From a virus: a stretch of 64,000 nucleotides of DNA. Below are positions 17,732 to 27,300 of the stretch, piece by piece. The position numbers and the translations under genes were made by a program. The first letter of the stretch is position 1. Each line of letters opens with the position of its first letter. The DNA lies in IMG/VR virus record IMGVR_UViG_3300046559_001153, positions 1-64,000 of that record. One strand, written 5' to 3'. A model generated the notes under the pieces. It saw only the letters and a list, made by a program, of their open reading frames with translations, was not told the origin of the DNA and searched no databases.

Positions 17732-19354
17732 ATGCCAACCTGGAATGAACACTGGTATGTAGCGAATCAGCAACGAGCTTACCCGCTTGCCGAGACAGCC
17801 ACACTGTTGTCTGACAACGGCGTCCAGCTGCCGCACGGGGTGCTTGTCGACGCGGTCATCCGCTTCCCGACATCGCTCGGAAATTGGCTGTTTTTGAGCT
17901 CAGTCACGATCACAGCCAATCTCGTCTCTTTGACGTTTCAAGCTGCCACATCGCTGAGCGGGCCCATGTCTCTGCTACCGGCGGCCGTGTTGTCGTTGCC
18001 CAAACCTATCGACATCTACCGGGTGATCGCCCTGCAAGCACAGTACCCAGGTGTTTACGGCTATGTCGTATTCGGGGAAGAAATCAACAATCTCGATTCG
18101 TTCTTCGGCCGATTTTCAACGCCTGGCCAGTCTGTGGTCGTTCCGAAGGCTGCCCGTCCTTATGCCGATTTGCCGATCTCGTCTGTTGGTGTTCCGGAAG
18201 CGGGATCGGGGCTTACCGGATTGGTCAAATTGACCGCTCAGGCCCCTCTCGAGATCGTCAAGGAAACTCGTGAAATCGACAACATCGTCCGAGACGCTGT
18301 CGTTATTCGGTTGGTCCAACCGATTGGCCAAGCTACGAACGTATTTCAACAGTTCACAGGCGCGTGTGGCGGCCGACCCGAAAGCAACACATGCAGCCAA
18401 TCAGCCGTCGAGTTTATCAACAATGTGGCGCCTGACTGCGCCGGAACGCTGACTCTCAAATTCGCCGGAGCGATCGACGTGGCAAGCACCACTCCGATTG
18501 TCGGGGCTGTGGTCGACGGCACGTACGGTCTGGCAGAAACCTGTTTGAATAAGAACCAGGTACCGACCGCGGACGGCAAATTGCCCAATCAATACCCGAA
18601 TCTCTGCAACCTGCTGGTTAGCAGCCAAAACCTGGAAGTCAGCTTGCCGCCATGGCCACCGGTCCAGACGCACGGACACTCGACGTTGCCTTACACGGAC
18701 GACTTTGACGCTTGCGTGGCTCGTGACTTTCTGATCATTCAAGGCGGCTGGACATTTACGAGCGACGATTCACCCGATCAGATGCTTTCAGAACCGCCAA
18801 ACGGCCCGTCGCAATGTCCCGTCGGTTCAACCGGGCACATGTCGCTGTCGACGGAGACAACGATTGGAGCCAGCGTTCGCAACATTGATGTCTGGACAGG
18901 CAACGGGCAGACGTCTGGTGTTGAGATCATCACAGACTTCAACGTTCAACAAGGGCCGATCGGCGCTTTGCACAACGCCGGGATCATTTTGAATTACAGG
19001 CCGCACCAGACGGATGCAGACCGGTACGTCTATTATCTGGTGCAGGTCGACTATGACGCACAAGCTTTGCAGCTGTGGTTCTTCAACGGTACGCAGTTCG
19101 TCTTGATCGGCTCTGTGCCGCTCGTGGGTATGCTCTTCGGCGTCTGGTACAGGGTCTTTGTCATAGTGCGGCCGGGGCTCGGTAGTGGGGTAACCATTCA
19201 AGCTCAAGTTCTATCGCTGATTGATGGGAGCATCAATGTGACTTTCGGACCAGTCGCGGTAAACAGTTATCTGCCGGCAACCGGTTACAATGGCCTTGAA
19301 TCTAACCGGTCGTTCACCCGTTTCTCATTTTGGCACGCCAACTCAGTAGCCTGA
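17732..19354 (+). CDS. Adhesin-type virion protein, NxxRxYPL family member
   Basis: 540 residues. The start (MPTWNEHWYVANQQRAYPLAE) matches the shared N-terminal module; the following LPHGVLVDAVIRFP, NWLFLSSVTI and VSLTFQAAT align with the equivalent segments in the genes at 14.9 and 19.4 kb. The C-terminal 230 residues form a separate beta-rich region (IDVWTGNGQTSGVEIITDF, DRYVYYLVQVDYDAQ) resembling a concanavalin-like lectin fold. This would suit a glycan-binding receptor protein, though the domain is not confirmed. A 56-nt non-coding gap precedes it. Confidence 0.65.
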   Translation: MPTWNEHWYVANQQRAYPLAETATLLSDNGVQLPHGVLVDAVIRFPTSLGNWLFLSSVTITANLVSLTFQAATSLSGPMSLLPAAVLSLPKPIDIYRVIALQAQYPGVYGYVVFGEEINNLDSFFGRFSTPGQSVVVPKAARPYADLPISSVGVPEAGSGLTGLVKLTAQAPLEIVKETREIDNIVRDAVVIRLVQPIGQATNVFQQFTGACGGRPESNTCSQSAVEFINNVAPDCAGTLTLKFAGAIDVASTTPIVGAVVDGTYGLAETCLNKNQVPTADGKLPNQYPNLCNLLVSSQNLEVSLPPWPPVQTHGHSTLPYTDDFDACVARDFLIIQGGWTFTSDDSPDQMLSEPPNGPSQCPVGSTGHMSLSTETTIGASVRNIDVWTGNGQTSGVEIITDFNVQQGPIGALHNAGIILNYRPHQTDADRYVYYLVQVDYDAQALQLWFFNGTQFVLIGSVPLVGMLFGVWYRVFVIVRPGLGSGVTIQAQVLSLIDGSINVTFGPVAVNSYLPATGYNGLESNRSFTRFSFWHANSVA

Positions 19355-19357
19355 CCA

Positions 19358-20152
19358 ATGCCCGAATTTACAATAGTTCCGGAATGGCGTGACGACCAGC
19401 AGGCGACCGGCTGGCCGTTCAGCTTGGACGTGAAACCAAGCAACCAGGCTGGGTACTTCATCCCCGACTCGACATTCTTGGACGCCGCCTTTTACCCGGT
19501 TGGCGGGACTGTCGGTCTGTACATCTCGAGTATCGCCGTAGCCAGCGGGCTCGTCACGATTACGGTGAGCGACTCGGGAATTAACGGACTGGCCACCGGC
19601 AGTTTCTCCTTGTTAAACCCGCCGAGCTTGATTGACTTCTTCGACTCTTTCGGGCGACCGGCAGGCGTAATCGTTTCAGACCCGACACGATTGGCAGTTT
19701 TTCAGGCCTGGGCAACCGGCACACAGACTTTCACAGCCGACCAGACAGAGTTCGTTGCGACCGTGTATCAGCCGTCGCCTGAGATCGGCTTCAGAGGATT
19801 TGTTCTAGCCGACGGAAGCCTGGTGACAGGCGATATCTGGCTGGTTGGTGATGACGGCGTAGTCGTTAGGAATGACCCGGGCAATCCGGAACCGGTCATC
19901 CGTGTCGATGCGGTCGGTGATCCGTTGTTCGCTCGCCGGTTGTGCCAGCCAGACAATTTGTTTGTTACCCCGCGGTACGTCCAACAGATCAAAGTCATCT
20001 CTGGCAACGGGACATTCACGGTGACGCCCGATCAAACAGGAAATTTCGAAATCAGCGTCGGTAGCAATCTGGCAACAGATGTCGCTTTGCGGGTCCGAAC
20101 GACCAATTCGGGGCTCGTTTTCGAGGTAATGGGATCGAGCTCTGCTGTCTGA
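19358..20152 (+). CDS. Adhesin-type virion protein, NxxRxYPL family relative
   Basis: 264 residues. The N-terminus (EWRDDQQATGWPFSLDVKP), then FIPDSTFLDAAFYPVGGT and GLYISSIAVASGLVTITV, follows the same block order as its upstream neighbour, with Trp-Pro-Phe in place of Tyr-Pro-Leu. The middle has the family 'GDIWLVGDDGVVV' strand pair, and the C-terminus is short with no extra domain. It may be the minimal version of the family, for example a short fibre or a fibre base. Confidence 0.6.
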   Translation: MPEFTIVPEWRDDQQATGWPFSLDVKPSNQAGYFIPDSTFLDAAFYPVGGTVGLYISSIAVASGLVTITVSDSGINGLATGSFSLLNPPSLIDFFDSFGRPAGVIVSDPTRLAVFQAWATGTQTFTADQTEFVATVYQPSPEIGFRGFVLADGSLVTGDIWLVGDDGVVVRNDPGNPEPVIRVDAVGDPLFARRLCQPDNLFVTPRYVQQIKVISGNGTFTVTPDQTGNFEISVGSNLATDVALRVRTTNSGLVFEVMGSSSAV

Positions 20153-20162
20153 ATTAACCCGG

Positions 20163-20178
20163 TTTTGGGGGTATATAC
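20163..20178 (+). promoter_or_regulatory. TTTTGGGG-GTATATAC element, copy 1
   Basis: TTTTGGGGGTATATAC sits 10 nt after a gene end and 45 nt before the next start. A longer palindromic version of the same core lies at 32736-32764. The TATATA core could be a -10-type element, but no -35 partner is clear, so its role is unknown. Confidence 0.35.
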
Positions 20179-20222
20179 AGTGACGGCCAGAGCTATTCAT
20201 TACCCCTTCTGAGGATCAAATC

Positions 20223-20783
20223 ATGTTCACCCGATTGTCTTTGCTTAGTTCGATTGTTGTTGGATGTTTGACCGCGACAATTTTTGCGAAAGTTGAAAAG
20301 GAATCCAAAATCGACTGTCCCTGTAAAAATCAGCCGTACTGGAAAGCGGTTGTCGACGGGATCAGCGACAACGGACAGGTGGTCTCCGGGAGCTGCGGAT
20401 CGTACAACGGAACGTACGTCGTCGGACCCGTGGTAGAAGAGACGCAACGCTGGGATTACACGTGCGGTCCTCGAGGCGGAGCCACCTGCAGTTTCAGCGG
20501 CATTGAAGAATCGAAAGCCGTTCTTCAGTGGTATCCTGAAAAATACGACGTCAAAGATTCGGCCGGCCGATTGATTCCCAACGGTCTAGGCGGAGTTTGG
20601 GTTTTGACCATTACAGCCCCGAATGCCACTTTGTATCTGGCAGGCTCGGACTGGCGCTGCGACGGGTCAAATGTTATGCAAGCGGTCGTGTCTGACAATA
20701 CTGGCTGCTGCTCGTGCGGATCGATCAAGGCAACAGTCAGCCCGACATCGACGGACTGCCGCGGTCGGAAGCTTCGAATTTGA
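20223..20783 (+). CDS. Exported Cys-rich protein
   Basis: 186 residues with an N-terminal hydrophobic signal-like segment (MFTRLSLLSSIVVGCLTATI) and about a dozen cysteines in the mature part (CPCKNQPY, SGSCGSY, DNTGCCSCGS), suggesting disulphides or metal binding outside the cytoplasm. A TGAGGATC ribosome site precedes the ATG. It has its own short upstream gap and a strong terminator right after the stop, so it may form a single-gene unit. Function unknown. Confidence 0.6.
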   Translation: MFTRLSLLSSIVVGCLTATIFAKVEKESKIDCPCKNQPYWKAVVDGISDNGQVVSGSCGSYNGTYVVGPVVEETQRWDYTCGPRGGATCSFSGIEESKAVLQWYPEKYDVKDSAGRLIPNGLGGVWVLTITAPNATLYLAGSDWRCDGSNVMQAVVSDNTGCCSCGSIKATVSPTSTDCRGRKLRI

Positions 20784-20788
20784 TTGTT

Positions 20789-20820
20789 TCCCGGGCCATA
20801 TTGGCCCGGGGCATTTTTTT
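20789..20820 (+). terminator. Rho-independent terminator
   Basis: CCCGGGCCA-TAT-TGGCCCGGG hairpin followed by GCATTTTTTT. It separates the exported Cys-rich protein from the giant fibre gene, whose ATG follows 16 nt later. Confidence 0.9.
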
Positions 20821-20835
20821 AGCTATCGTGGTTCT

Positions 20836-23800
20836 ATGCCTAGACCAGACTGGTACAACGAGAACAGCTATCGATCCTTTCCGTTCTTGAAAGGATTGAC
20901 GGGTGTGGCTGTAGACCCGTTGTTGGTGCTGTCAGGGCCATCGCCGGGCCGCGGACTCACCCAGTTGGGCTCGGCCGCCCCGGGGATCATGGGCCGCCCT
21001 TACGGGTCATCCGGGTCTTCCAGCCTGCTGACACTGGCCAATCTGCCGGAAGCGACCATCGTTGATTTCGGGTGCGTGATCGGGTACGCCTCGTCTTATG
21101 ACCCGATGATCGATTCGGTTTTCCTGTACAAGATCACCCGCGTCGGCAGCCTGTTCACATTCGAATTCCGTTCCTCGGCCATGTCTCTGGACGGTATTCC
21201 TCTGATCTTCACGCGGAGCCTGTCAGACCCGCAAATGAGTGTGGAGTACACCGACAGTGACGGTTTACCCCAGTCTCTCACCAGCACGACATCCTTGACC
21301 GGCCCATGCCCAACGGAACCAGCCTGGACAGGCTTTATCGTCACAGGTGATTTGACCGCTTTAGCTGCTATCTTGCTGTCCGGCCAGACTCTGACCGGAC
21401 CAACCGGACCATACTTGCAGGTCGAGCCGTCGACCGTGATCGACCAGTTTCAACACACGGCCTGGGCGATCAACCTGGCCAATGACGACCGCACTCGAGC
21501 CACAGGGTCATCAGGGTGTTCCGATCCAGTCTGGGATTATCCGGCCGGAACAACGCTCGTACAGCAGACGTGTTTGCAGGGCCGAGTCCTGCTCATGGCC
21601 GGATTCAATGTCATTGCGACGCAGATCGACTTTGCCAATGAAATCCAATTGTCGGCATCCCCGGGGGTCGGAGTAGTCGGCAATTGCGGGGACCTGGCTT
21701 TGTTCCCAGGCGAAAAGCCGCCAACGGGGTCAGCCCTGCTTGACGGCGCGGTAGGTTGTGATCAAGTGCTGACGACCATCAATGGGATTGCCGGTCCACG
21801 AATCGACTTTCACGGTGGAGCAGGTGTGACCGTCACGTCCTCACCGAGCACCAATACCGTTCTGATCAACGTGAACATGAACGATGTCGGTAATGTGTGC
21901 AATCGTTTCGAGGGCGGAGGAACTACTCTCATCACATCGATCAGCAGTATTGGCGTCCCATCAATATCGAGCATCAGCACAGCCGGGCCGCTCGGCTGCT
22001 TATCGAACACAATTCAACGTCTGGATATGTTCCAGCTCGCGACCCTGGATCCAGCGGCCACTTACCGATTGTCTCTGTACAACCACACGACATCGCTGCT
22101 TCACGGCAACTCGACCGCTGCGACGATCCAGGCGGCCATCCAAGCCTTGCCCAACGTGGGAGTCGGTAATTGCCTGCTGCTACCGCAAAATACTGGAGAT
22201 TTCGTTAATGCCGGAAGTGGCGGGTTTCTGTTCTTCACCGGAGCACTGGCTGGCGAAGCCGTACCGCTCGCGCAAGTCATTGGGTGGAACGGCGCACATC
22301 CAGGCCCGGTCGTCACGATGATGTACCCCGGCGAATTGGCGAACCCGGATGACATCCAGCTGTTCAATTTTTCCAATCCGCCACCGGGCATGTTGTTTAC
22401 TGTCACGTTTAAGGGTTTCTCGACGGCGCCGATTGCCGTTGTGAATAACGTCGGCGGGCCGAGGCAGGGAACCATCCTGCAACACGCCCTGGAAAGTCTT
22501 CCGTCGATCGGGCTGGGCAACGTGTTCGTCCAGGGACAGAATGACGGAGATAATCAGCCTGTTGACGGATTCTTCGTGCATTTCATGAACGCACTCGGCG
22601 GTGTTCGTCAGCCGCTTCTGTCGATCAACGCAGTACCGGGCACTCAGGTCATAATGAACCATCTGGTTCCAGCCTGCATGCTGAAAGGCCACATAGGCCC
22701 GACCAGTTCGAGTGTCAGTCTCAGCTTGCGAGACAGAGACGACTGCCTGACATCGAGCATACAACGGCTGGATCTCTTTCAGCTTCCCAGTACACAGCCG
22801 ACTGCCACCTACTTCTTCGTGCTGGGAACGCATCATTCCGCCTACATCTCTGCCAGTGCGACGGCTCTCGAGATTCAAAACGCCCTGCAAGCGATACACG
22901 GTGTGGGGCTCGGGTGCTGCCTAGTGTACCCACAAAACGTCGGCGATCCGATCAACGATAAAATGGGCGGGTTTATCGTATTCACCGGCGGACTAACCGG
23001 GCTCGACATGCCGACACTCGAGGTCGAGGGGTGGACCGGCACCGGGACTGGCCCTGTTGTCACGTCGATGATGACGGGCGGATTGCTCGGCATCGATGAC
23101 GTCCAGTTGTTCAACCTGGTTCGCCCGGCGGTTGGCACTACGTTTACAGCAACGCTGAACGGCCAGACAACCGCGGCGATCGGTGCGTATAACAATCCAA
23201 GCGGACCTGACCAGGGAGTGGCCCTGCAGGCTGCACTGGAAGCTTTGCCGACCATCGGGCCGGGCAATGTCCTCGTGCAGGCACAAAATCAAACTTCCAG
23301 CCATTCTGTCGACGGATTCTACGTTCAGTTCATTGGCTCACTGGCTCAGAAACGGCAGAATCTGCTTCAGATCACGCCCACACCCAGTACGGGAGTTTCG
23401 ATCGTCAGGTTAACCGAGGCCTGCTTTGCAAACAGCAGCAGCATCGCTCCTATCCCTCACGGGCTATCGGATACGATCCAGATCTACGGGCCGACCAATT
23501 TCAATCTGCAGGGATCGCACTTCTCCATGCAGTTTGTGCTCGGAGGGTCGACCTCGCCCACGGTGACGAATGTGCCGATGACCCCGAACGCCTTGCAACT
23601 CATTCTCGAATCACTACCAAGTGTGGGTCCCGGCAATGTGGCTGTTTACGGGCAGTCAGAATACCCCAATCAAGAGTCCAACATATTCGTCATTCACTTC
23701 ACAGGCGACTTGGCCGGGACGGACGTGCCCTTGCTGCAAGCCCAATCGTCCCTGCCTGGCAACTCGTTAGTTGCGGAGTGCCGAGTGGTTCAACACGGTG

Positions 23801-24738
23801 GCATGACAACCAGTGACGATTTTCAGTGGGTTGATTTCCGTATCCCGACAGGCCAACCTTTCGGCAATAACACCATCACTTACGGCGGGCATACGACAGT
23901 GAATATCCCGATTGGCAGTACGGGAACCCCGACCGTGGACGGATTGGGTCCGCAGATCCGTACGGCAATGCAGGCCCTATCGTCGATCGGTTTCGGTAAT
24001 TGCCAGATTTATGCCGGTGAGTACCCGACCAGCTCATTCCAATTCACGGATGGATTTCTGGCGAGATTCACCGGCTGCCTGTCCGGCACACCGGCGCTGG
24101 CCATCACAGCAACAACCTATGCGGGGCCCGGTGCGCTGATCACCAGGATTGTCCCTGGATTCGGCGGCAGTAGTCCCGATGCAAACCCGGTTAGCCTGTA
24201 TCCAATTGCGGCGTGGCCGTCTGGTGCGTTTGTTTCGAACGACGTAAATGTGACCCTGAATCGATTCGTCTCGGGCACGTTATTTCCGTCGCCGCCGGCC
24301 GACACGTTCGACCTGCTCGGGCCGGTTGGCGGTGGAAGTTGTGGCGTCGTCGCCGCTAACATTACCAAGACGCCTGACGCGGTTACGTCGATCTCGTTTT
24401 CGATGTACTACGCACTCGGATGTTTGCCGACGGCTTTCATTTCAGCTTCTCACGTCACGGCCGTCTTTGGTGTTTGCAACTACATCTACACGTGGACCAT
24501 CTCGGTCGAAGTCGAAACAAGCCCAGGCGTCTACACGGCGATCTGGTCAGTCAGCGGTATCGTACCACCGAACACTAATCCTGGCGTCTTGACCTACCCC
24601 ATGACGCTGATCAACCCGTCCCTGAACACCCGCCCCAATTGGCAGAACGCCCGACTCAACCTATCCGCAACAGGCACCAGTGTGCCGTCCAGCACAGAGA
24701 CTGAGGTGTACCAGGCCTACGTGAAGGTGTATTACTGA
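20836..24738 (+). CDS. Giant repeat-containing tail fibre/adhesin
   Basis: 1300 residues from ATG 20836; longer in-frame starts would run through the terminator and the previous gene. The N-terminus (MPRPDWYNENSYRSFPFLK) resembles the shared adhesin module. At residues ~36-52 it carries TQLGSAAPGIMGRPYGS, also present in the first gene of the window. Residues ~390-1110 are six tandem ~115-residue units in alternating types, each with 'I..AL..LP.IG.GN', 'GF.V.F.G.L.G..VPLL' and a 'DD.Q.F.F..P..G' entry. A final beta domain with Cys closes the protein. I recall similar units in large planctomycete surface proteins (unchecked). Confidence 0.75.
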   Translation: MPRPDWYNENSYRSFPFLKGLTGVAVDPLLVLSGPSPGRGLTQLGSAAPGIMGRPYGSSGSSSLLTLANLPEATIVDFGCVIGYASSYDPMIDSVFLYKITRVGSLFTFEFRSSAMSLDGIPLIFTRSLSDPQMSVEYTDSDGLPQSLTSTTSLTGPCPTEPAWTGFIVTGDLTALAAILLSGQTLTGPTGPYLQVEPSTVIDQFQHTAWAINLANDDRTRATGSSGCSDPVWDYPAGTTLVQQTCLQGRVLLMAGFNVIATQIDFANEIQLSASPGVGVVGNCGDLALFPGEKPPTGSALLDGAVGCDQVLTTINGIAGPRIDFHGGAGVTVTSSPSTNTVLINVNMNDVGNVCNRFEGGGTTLITSISSIGVPSISSISTAGPLGCLSNTIQRLDMFQLATLDPAATYRLSLYNHTTSLLHGNSTAATIQAAIQALPNVGVGNCLLLPQNTGDFVNAGSGGFLFFTGALAGEAVPLAQVIGWNGAHPGPVVTMMYPGELANPDDIQLFNFSNPPPGMLFTVTFKGFSTAPIAVVNNVGGPRQGTILQHALESLPSIGLGNVFVQGQNDGDNQPVDGFFVHFMNALGGVRQPLLSINAVPGTQVIMNHLVPACMLKGHIGPTSSSVSLSLRDRDDCLTSSIQRLDLFQLPSTQPTATYFFVLGTHHSAYISASATALEIQNALQAIHGVGLGCCLVYPQNVGDPINDKMGGFIVFTGGLTGLDMPTLEVEGWTGTGTGPVVTSMMTGGLLGIDDVQLFNLVRPAVGTTFTATLNGQTTAAIGAYNNPSGPDQGVALQAALEALPTIGPGNVLVQAQNQTSSHSVDGFYVQFIGSLAQKRQNLLQITPTPSTGVSIVRLTEACFANSSSIAPIPHGLSDTIQIYGPTNFNLQGSHFSMQFVLGGSTSPTVTNVPMTPNALQLILESLPSVGPGNVAVYGQSEYPNQESNIFVIHFTGDLAGTDVPLLQAQSSLPGNSLVAECRVVQHGGMTTSDDFQWVDFRIPTGQPFGNNTITYGGHTTVNIPIGSTGTPTVDGLGPQIRTAMQALSSIGFGNCQIYAGEYPTSSFQFTDGFLARFTGCLSGTPALAITATTYAGPGALITRIVPGFGGSSPDANPVSLYPIAAWPSGAFVSNDVNVTLNRFVSGTLFPSPPADTFDLLGPVGGGSCGVVAANITKTPDAVTSISFSMYYALGCLPTAFISASHVTAVFGVCNYIYTWTISVEVETSPGVYTAIWSVSGIVPPNTNPGVLTYPMTLINPSLNTRPNWQNARLNLSATGTSVPSSTETEVYQAYVKVYY
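21994..24170 (+). repeat. Six ~115-codon protein repeats
   Basis: Approximate unit starts are 21994 (A), 22340 (B), 22738 (A), 23086 (B), 23458 and 23806. A and B types alternate at first and the last two are diverged. Conserved core residues: ALP/ALE..LPSIG.GN, Q or G..., GF.V.FTG.L.G..VPLL. Divergence at the DNA level indicates an old duplication. Confidence 0.7.
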
Positions 24739-24744
24739 GATCGA

Positions 24745-26826
24745 ATGAGTCAGACCCCCAAAAGATTTTTACTGGTCCATCGACGAGCCGTCGGCGACAC
24801 GGTTGTCATGACGGGCGTGATCCGGGATTTGAAGCTGACTTACCCGTCGATCCCCATCCACGTGTATTCGAATTACCGGGATGTCTGGCTCAACAACCCG
24901 CACATCGAGAGCTTTGATCGAAACGAAGTACCGGGGGCGGAGCGACATTCTCTGTGCTACTCGCGATCCATCAACATCGCCGAGAAGGGCACGAGATTGC
25001 ATTTCCTGGGCGCCTTCCATCAGGACTTCACAGTCAAAGCCGGCGTCCCGGTTGAACTGCTGTATCCAACCCCCGACCTGCATCTGTCGCCGGACGAGCT
25101 CGTTCCGCCGCTTGACCGTCGATACTGGGTTGTTCTGGCTGGTGGCAAGTCGGACGTTACGATCAAGCATTGGGACTACAGCTGGTACCAGCAGACGGTC
25201 GACCTGTTGTCGGACTACGGGATCCCGTGCGTTCAGGCGGGCTCGGTCGAACGCGGTCACACGCATGAGCCGTTGAACGGGGTTCTCAATCTGGTCGGAC
25301 AGACCAATCTCCGGTCATTCATGCGGTTGATCTATCACGCAGACGGGGTGATATGCCCAGTCACATCGGCCATGCACATTGCCGCGGCCTTCAACCGGCC
25401 CGCGGTGGTTATCGCCGGCGGCCGGGAAGCCTGGTGGTGGGAGGCCTATCGCCGCGAGAATCAGGGCCTCGGGAAAAATCACGAACTGCTCCCCGTATCG
25501 CACGCTTACTTGCATACAATTGGTTTATTGCCCTGCTGTCAGGACAAGGGGTGTTGGCGTGCACTGGTTAATCCAATCACGCCGGAAGACTTCACGTCAA
25601 AACGAATGAAGACGATGTGTCGAGACGTCGTCAAAGAACCAGGTCGTCAGATCTTGCCACGCTGCATGGCCATGATCACCCCACAGCATGTTGTTTCCGA
25701 GGTCCTCATGTACTACGAAAAAGGCGTTCTTCCTCCGATCGGGCAGGCAAGACAACTGCCCCCCATTCCTGGAGTTGGCCATGCGATTCACCAACCGGCC
25801 CAAACGGCTGCGGCACCCCTACTTCTACCCGGTACGCTGCCGGGACAAATCTCGACTCCCAATGACACCGCACAATTACAGGCCCCGCAAATTCTGGGAC
25901 TGGCCCCGGACACGCAGGCAGGCGGAGCAGGACTTCTACGCTTAAATCCGCCGGTCGTTACGGATGCGAGACTGATCAAACCGCAACCAACGGTGTCGGC
26001 GATCCGATTGACGGTTCCTGTTCAGGCCGTACTCGAGCAAGCCGCATCAATCCTCGACCATCCGATCGTCGGTGGCAAATTTACGATCTGCACTTTGGCT
26101 TACGGTAAATTCCCCCACCTGATCAAACGGTGTATCAGCTCGATTCTGGAGTCTGTGCCGCGGAGCCGACTCGATCTACGGATTGGCGCCAACGCCTGTT
26201 GCGACGAAACGCTGGAGTACATCAATAGCCCTGAGGTGGGGGCGACCAAGGTCTACAACCACCCGGAGAACGCTTACAAGTACCCTGTAATGCACGAGAT
26301 GTTTCATGACGCTAGCTGCCCGATCCGATCGAACTATCTGGTCTGGTTCGACGACGACAGTTACGTAGTCAAAACGTCCTGGCTGACCGACCTGGCTCAG
26401 GCCATCATTGAGAACCACAATCACAAGGTGGGCATGTACGGGATCAAATTCATCCACGATATCAAGTCGTTTGCTCGAAACGGACACGATCCTCGCCAGT
26501 GGTTCCAACAGGCAACCTGGTGGAGAGGCCGTCCGTTCCAGACGTCTGGCGGCGGTGAGGCGCCCAATGCGACGGCCATCCACTTCGTCTCCGGCGGCTT
26601 CTGGGCGATCTACACGCCGCTGATCAAACAGGCTGACATTCCGGACATCCGCCTCAGAAACAACGGTGATATGCAGCTGGGGGCTGCCTGCCACCAGCAC
26701 GGTTACAAGATTCGCGATTTCAACCGGAACAAGACCCACGTATACTCATCCGGAGCGGCCAGACGCGGCGTCCAGCACAATTTCCCGTGGTCACACGAAC
26801 AGCCCTACGAACGCCTCATCAGTTGA
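24745..26826 (+). CDS. Fused GT9-like and GT2-like glycosyltransferase
   Basis: 693 residues in two enzyme parts. Residues 1-~330 resemble GT9/heptosyltransferases: RFLLVHRRAVGDTVVMTGVI at the start, YWVVLAGGKSDVTIKHWDYS, and the acceptor/donor motif DGVICPVTSAMHIAAAFNRP. A Pro-rich linker follows (~335-430). Residues ~440-693 resemble a GT-A (GT2-type) enzyme: FTICTLAYGKFPHLIKRCI, the DxD-like WFDDDSYV, and HFVSGGFWAIYTP. Placed after the adhesin genes, it may glycosylate virion proteins, with the poly-Thr stalk an obvious candidate, or alter host glycans (inference). Confidence 0.75.
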   Translation: MSQTPKRFLLVHRRAVGDTVVMTGVIRDLKLTYPSIPIHVYSNYRDVWLNNPHIESFDRNEVPGAERHSLCYSRSINIAEKGTRLHFLGAFHQDFTVKAGVPVELLYPTPDLHLSPDELVPPLDRRYWVVLAGGKSDVTIKHWDYSWYQQTVDLLSDYGIPCVQAGSVERGHTHEPLNGVLNLVGQTNLRSFMRLIYHADGVICPVTSAMHIAAAFNRPAVVIAGGREAWWWEAYRRENQGLGKNHELLPVSHAYLHTIGLLPCCQDKGCWRALVNPITPEDFTSKRMKTMCRDVVKEPGRQILPRCMAMITPQHVVSEVLMYYEKGVLPPIGQARQLPPIPGVGHAIHQPAQTAAAPLLLPGTLPGQISTPNDTAQLQAPQILGLAPDTQAGGAGLLRLNPPVVTDARLIKPQPTVSAIRLTVPVQAVLEQAASILDHPIVGGKFTICTLAYGKFPHLIKRCISSILESVPRSRLDLRIGANACCDETLEYINSPEVGATKVYNHPENAYKYPVMHEMFHDASCPIRSNYLVWFDDDSYVVKTSWLTDLAQAIIENHNHKVGMYGIKFIHDIKSFARNGHDPRQWFQQATWWRGRPFQTSGGGEAPNATAIHFVSGGFWAIYTPLIKQADIPDIRLRNNGDMQLGAACHQHGYKIRDFNRNKTHVYSSGAARRGVQHNFPWSHEQPYERLIS

Positions 26827-26853
26827 TTTTCAATTATCGCAAGGATGCGAATC

Positions 26854-27297
26854 ATGGCTCATGGAGTGAAGCTTCGCCGGTACGGGATGATAACGCCCGA
26901 CCCAACCCGCAACATTTTTCGAATCCGAATCGAAGTCATCGATTTCAGCGGTGACATCGATGGCCGAATCTTTCTGTTCAAACGCAGTCCGGTTAACCCT
27001 TACACGTCGACGTACAGCGACAATTACATGTGCGTGTGTGCTCCCGTCGATATGGCCGAGTATCCGCCCGGGGCACCAGACCCGGAGAAGCCTTATCCGT
27101 TTTTCCGATCGCACATGGTTGAAGCCGATTTGAGAAATATGGCTGACATTGAAAAATACTGGGAACTTGTCAAATCTGACGTGTGTCAGTTGATGCAATC
27201 GCTGGACCTGGCAGCTGATCTCAAGGTGATCGAAGATTTCAATTGTGGCGAATTGCCCAAGTCAGATGCGTCATCGTCCATTTCCATTAACGGGTGA
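26854..27297 (+). CDS. Hypothetical protein
   Basis: 147 residues. ATG 26854 is preferred to the upstream ATG at 26845 because an AAGGATG site lies 8 nt before it. Beta-rich N-terminal half (YGMITPDPTRNIFRIRIEVI), then a helical C-terminal half (DIEKYWELVKSDVCQLMQSL). No family recognised. Ends four bases before the next ATG and so is probably coupled to it. Confidence 0.55.
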   Translation: MAHGVKLRRYGMITPDPTRNIFRIRIEVIDFSGDIDGRIFLFKRSPVNPYTSTYSDNYMCVCAPVDMAEYPPGAPDPEKPYPFFRSHMVEADLRNMADIEKYWELVKSDVCQLMQSLDLAADLKVIEDFNCGELPKSDASSSISING

Positions 27298-27300
27298 AAG

